DNA of 8,458 nt, taken from contig JAHDYN010000061.1 in NCBI GenBank assembly GCA_023383735.1, positions 1 to 8,458 on the forward strand, written 5' to 3'. Source of the stretch: Gammaproteobacteria bacterium. GTDB lineage: Bacteria > Pseudomonadota > Gammaproteobacteria > Steroidobacterales > GCA-2729495. The notes under the pieces were generated by a model. The model did not search any database, had not been told where the DNA came from, and saw nothing but the letters and a program-made list of their open reading frames with translations. The position numbers and the translations under genes were made by a program. This document shows, piece by piece, positions 6,878 to 8,458 of this stretch (within the stretch, counting starts at the first letter, position 1; each line of letters begins with the position of its first letter).

Positions 6878-8049
6878 GCGCTTCGCAAACGGGGGCGCCG
6901 GGACAGGGCCGGCCTGACATGATCCTGCTGGGCGTGGTGGCAATCCTGCTGGCCGTTGGCCTGCTGATGGTGGCCTCGGCCTCGATCGGGCTCGGCGAAC
7001 GCCAGCATGACAATGCCTTCTATTTCTTCGAGCGGCAGATCATCGCGGCAGTGATGGGCCTTGGTGCCACCTTCTGCATGCTGAAGATCCCGACCCGGGT
7101 ATGGCAGCACCTCGGCCCCTGGCTGGCCGGCGCCGCCATCCTGCTGCTCATCGTGGTCCTGGTGCCGGGGCTCGGTCGCACGGCAAATGGCAGCACGCGC
7201 TGGCTGAATATTGCCGGCATCAACATCATGCAGGTCAGCGAACCGGTGCGCCTGATGCTGCTGGTCTATGTCGCCGACTATGCGGTGCGCCGCAATCAGG
7301 AGATCCGCAGCAGCTTCTTCGGTTTCATGAAGCCGCTGGTGATCGTCGCCGTTGCCGGCGCCCTGCTGCTGGCGCAACCCGATTTCGGTTCGGCTGTCCT
7401 GCTGGTCGGCATTACCTTCACCATCATGTTCCTGGCCGGCGCCCGCCTGCGGGATGTGGCCTTCACGCTGGGGCCGGTCGTGCTCGGCTTTGCGCTGCTG
7501 GCCAAGTTCTCGCCCTATCGCATGAAGCGCCTGACCGGCTTCTGGGATCCCTGGGCGGATCCCTATGGCGACGGCTTTCAGCTCACCCAGTCGCTGATCG
7601 CGATCGGCAGCGGCGAATGGACCGGCCTCGGCCTGGGCGGCAGCGTGCAGAAGCTCTTTTATCTGCCCGAGGCGCATACCGACTTCATCTTCGCCGTGAT
7701 CGCCGAGGAGTTCGGCCTGCTTGGCAGCCTGGTGATGATCCTGCTGTACGTGCTGCTGATCTGGCGGGCCTTCGTCATCGCCCGGACGGCCGCAGGGCGC
7801 GAGCAGTTTTTTCCGGCCTACATCGCCTTTGGCCTGGGGGTCTGGCTGGCGCTGCAGGCGGCCATCAATCTCGGCGTGAACATGGGCGTGCTGCCCACCA
7901 AGGGACTGACCCTGCCGCTGGTCAGCTATGGCCGCAGCAGCCTGCTGGTGACCCTGGCGGCACTCGGACTGCTGATGCGCATCGATCTCGAGAACCGCGG
8001 CATCGTCAGCGCCACCAGGCGCCGGGTCAACGGGCGGGTGGCGTCATGA
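6874..8049 (+). CDS. ftsW: SEDS-family septal peptidoglycan glycosyltransferase FtsW
   Basis: Polytopic inner-membrane polymerase that builds septal glycan from lipid II together with FtsI. 391 residues (E. coli 414; the N-terminal cytoplasmic tail is shorter here). Hydrophobic segments run from about residue 16 to 375, consistent with the ten-helix SEDS fold. Family motifs: LAQPDFGSAVLL, FWDPWADPYGDGFQLTQSLIA, YLPEAHTDFIFAVIAEEFG with D270 matching the proposed catalytic aspartate (E. coli D297), and LPTKGLTLPLVSYG. Two usually conserved spots differ: SYGGSS reads SYGRSS (R354), and the common QPSE(x)xK motif reads QVSEPVR (120-126). The start is supported by the ATGA overlap with murD and by AGGGGG at 6861-6866, seven bases upstream. 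The frame extends upstream into murD, but that part is Arg/Gly-rich and not FtsW-like. The position before murG and the division motif set favour FtsW over its paralogue RodA. Confidence 0.97.
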   Translation: MSASQTGAPGQGRPDMILLGVVAILLAVGLLMVASASIGLGERQHDNAFYFFERQIIAAVMGLGATFCMLKIPTRVWQHLGPWLAGAAILLLIVVLVPGLGRTANGSTRWLNIAGINIMQVSEPVRLMLLVYVADYAVRRNQEIRSSFFGFMKPLVIVAVAGALLLAQPDFGSAVLLVGITFTIMFLAGARLRDVAFTLGPVVLGFALLAKFSPYRMKRLTGFWDPWADPYGDGFQLTQSLIAIGSGEWTGLGLGGSVQKLFYLPEAHTDFIFAVIAEEFGLLGSLVMILLYVLLIWRAFVIARTAAGREQFFPAYIAFGLGVWLALQAAINLGVNMGVLPTKGLTLPLVSYGRSSLLVTLAALGLLMRIDLENRGIVSATRRRVNGRVAS

Positions 8050-8458
8050 AATCCGCACCGATCCTGATCATGGCGGGCGGTACCGGTGGGCATGTCTTCC
8101 CGGCGCTGGCGGTGGCGCGCGCCCTGCGTGAACAGAATGAACAGGTCGTGTGGCTGGGCACCGAGCTCGGCATCGAGTCCCGGCTGGTGCCGGCCGAAGG
8201 CATCGAGCTTGAGCGCGTGCGCGTCAAGGGCCTGCGTCGCCGTGGCCTCGGCGCCTGGCTGAGCGCGCCGCTGCAGATCCTGCTGGCGGTATGGCAGGCG
8301 CTGCGCGTCCTGCGCCGCCGGCGGCCGAAGCTGGTGCTGGGCATGGGCGGCTACACGGCGGGGCCGGGCGGTCTCGCCAGCTGGATGCTGCGCATACCGC
8401 TGATCATCCATGAACAGAATGCTGTCGCGGGTCTTACCAATCGCCTTCTGGCGAATTT
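8046..8458 (+). CDS. murG: Lipid II synthase MurG (GlcNAc transferase), 3'-truncated by window edge
   Basis: Peripheral inner-membrane GT-B glycosyltransferase that adds GlcNAc from UDP-GlcNAc to lipid I, producing lipid II, the substrate of FtsW. The first 137 codons are visible and the frame runs off the end of the window; E. coli MurG has 355 residues, so the N-terminal acceptor domain is mostly here and the C-terminal UDP-GlcNAc-binding domain is missing. Motifs: GGTGGHVFPALAVA at 11-24 (the glycine-rich GGTGGH loop), the membrane-facing basic/hydrophobic stretch KGLRRRGLGAWL, GMGGYTAGPGG from residue 101 or just before, and HEQNAVAGLTNRLLA from H122. The ATG overlaps the ftsW stop (ATGA). 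The only Shine-Dalgarno-like sequence is a weak GGGTGG at 8036-8041, four bases away, so coupling to ftsW is likely important. No frameshift is seen in the visible part. Confidence 0.97.
   Translation, partial: MKSAPILIMAGGTGGHVFPALAVARALREQNEQVVWLGTELGIESRLVPAEGIELERVRVKGLRRRGLGAWLSAPLQILLAVWQALRVLRRRRPKLVLGMGGYTAGPGGLASWMLRIPLIIHEQNAVAGLTNRLLAN

Noticed and set aside
5399..6943. 514-codon minus-strand open frame antisense to murD
   Set aside because: Shadow of a GC-rich sense gene; it covers the whole of murD plus parts of mraY and ftsW and shows no protein-like motif.
7544..7563. Palindromic GGGATCCC followed by a second GGATCCC five bases later
   Set aside because: The bases encode WDPWADP, a conserved FtsW/RodA motif in which Asp-Pro occurs twice, so the repeat is explained by the protein.
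6859..7677. 272-codon minus-strand open frame antisense to ftsW
   Set aside because: Gln/His/Asp-rich antisense of transmembrane helices; an expected artefact.
8129..8421. 11-base direct repeat TGAACAGAATG at 8129-8139 and 8411-8421 in murG
   Set aside because: Both copies encode Glu-Gln-Asn; the second is the conserved HEQN motif. Only two short copies, so probably chance.

Overview
The window is a continuous stretch of the dcw (division and cell wall) cluster of a high-GC Gram-negative bacterium. Seven genes lie head to tail on the + strand in the classical proteobacterial order: ftsI (5' end outside the window), murE, murF, mraY, murD, ftsW and murG (3' end outside). The gene order, the MurE with a meso-diaminopimelate specificity motif, and E. 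coli-like lengths and residue spacing (MraY is 360 residues with aspartates at 115, 116 and 267) all point to a gammaproteobacterium. The MurE N-terminal stretch around HHGLEF looks xanthomonad/Nevskiales-like to me, but this comes from memory of the family and is a weak inference.

Layout: 3-1529 ftsI, the septal transpeptidase PBP3. 1526-3034 murE and 3031-4422 murF complete the UDP-MurNAc-pentapeptide stem. 4422-5504 mraY moves the precursor onto undecaprenyl phosphate (lipid I). 5519-6877 murD adds D-Glu, a step that precedes MurE. 6874-8049 ftsW is the SEDS glycosyltransferase partner of FtsI. 8046-8458 is the start of murG, which makes lipid II. The window therefore holds cytoplasmic ligases, both membrane-associated lipid steps, and the FtsW-FtsI septal polymerase/crosslinker pair.

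The junctions are extremely tight: four ATGA overlaps, one TGATG overlap, and one junction (mraY/murD) where the start is ambiguous between an overlapping ATG and a better-supported ATG 15 bases later. No non-coding stretch exceeds about 15 bases. I see no promoter, terminator, RNA gene, mobile element, repeat array or CRISPR. The genes almost certainly form one translationally coupled transcription unit whose promoter lies upstream of the window.

I found no new system here. The points worth a second look are small: residue substitutions in FtsW and MurE at positions that are usually conserved, and the murD start. The very long minus-strand reading frames are by-products of codon bias in the sense genes.
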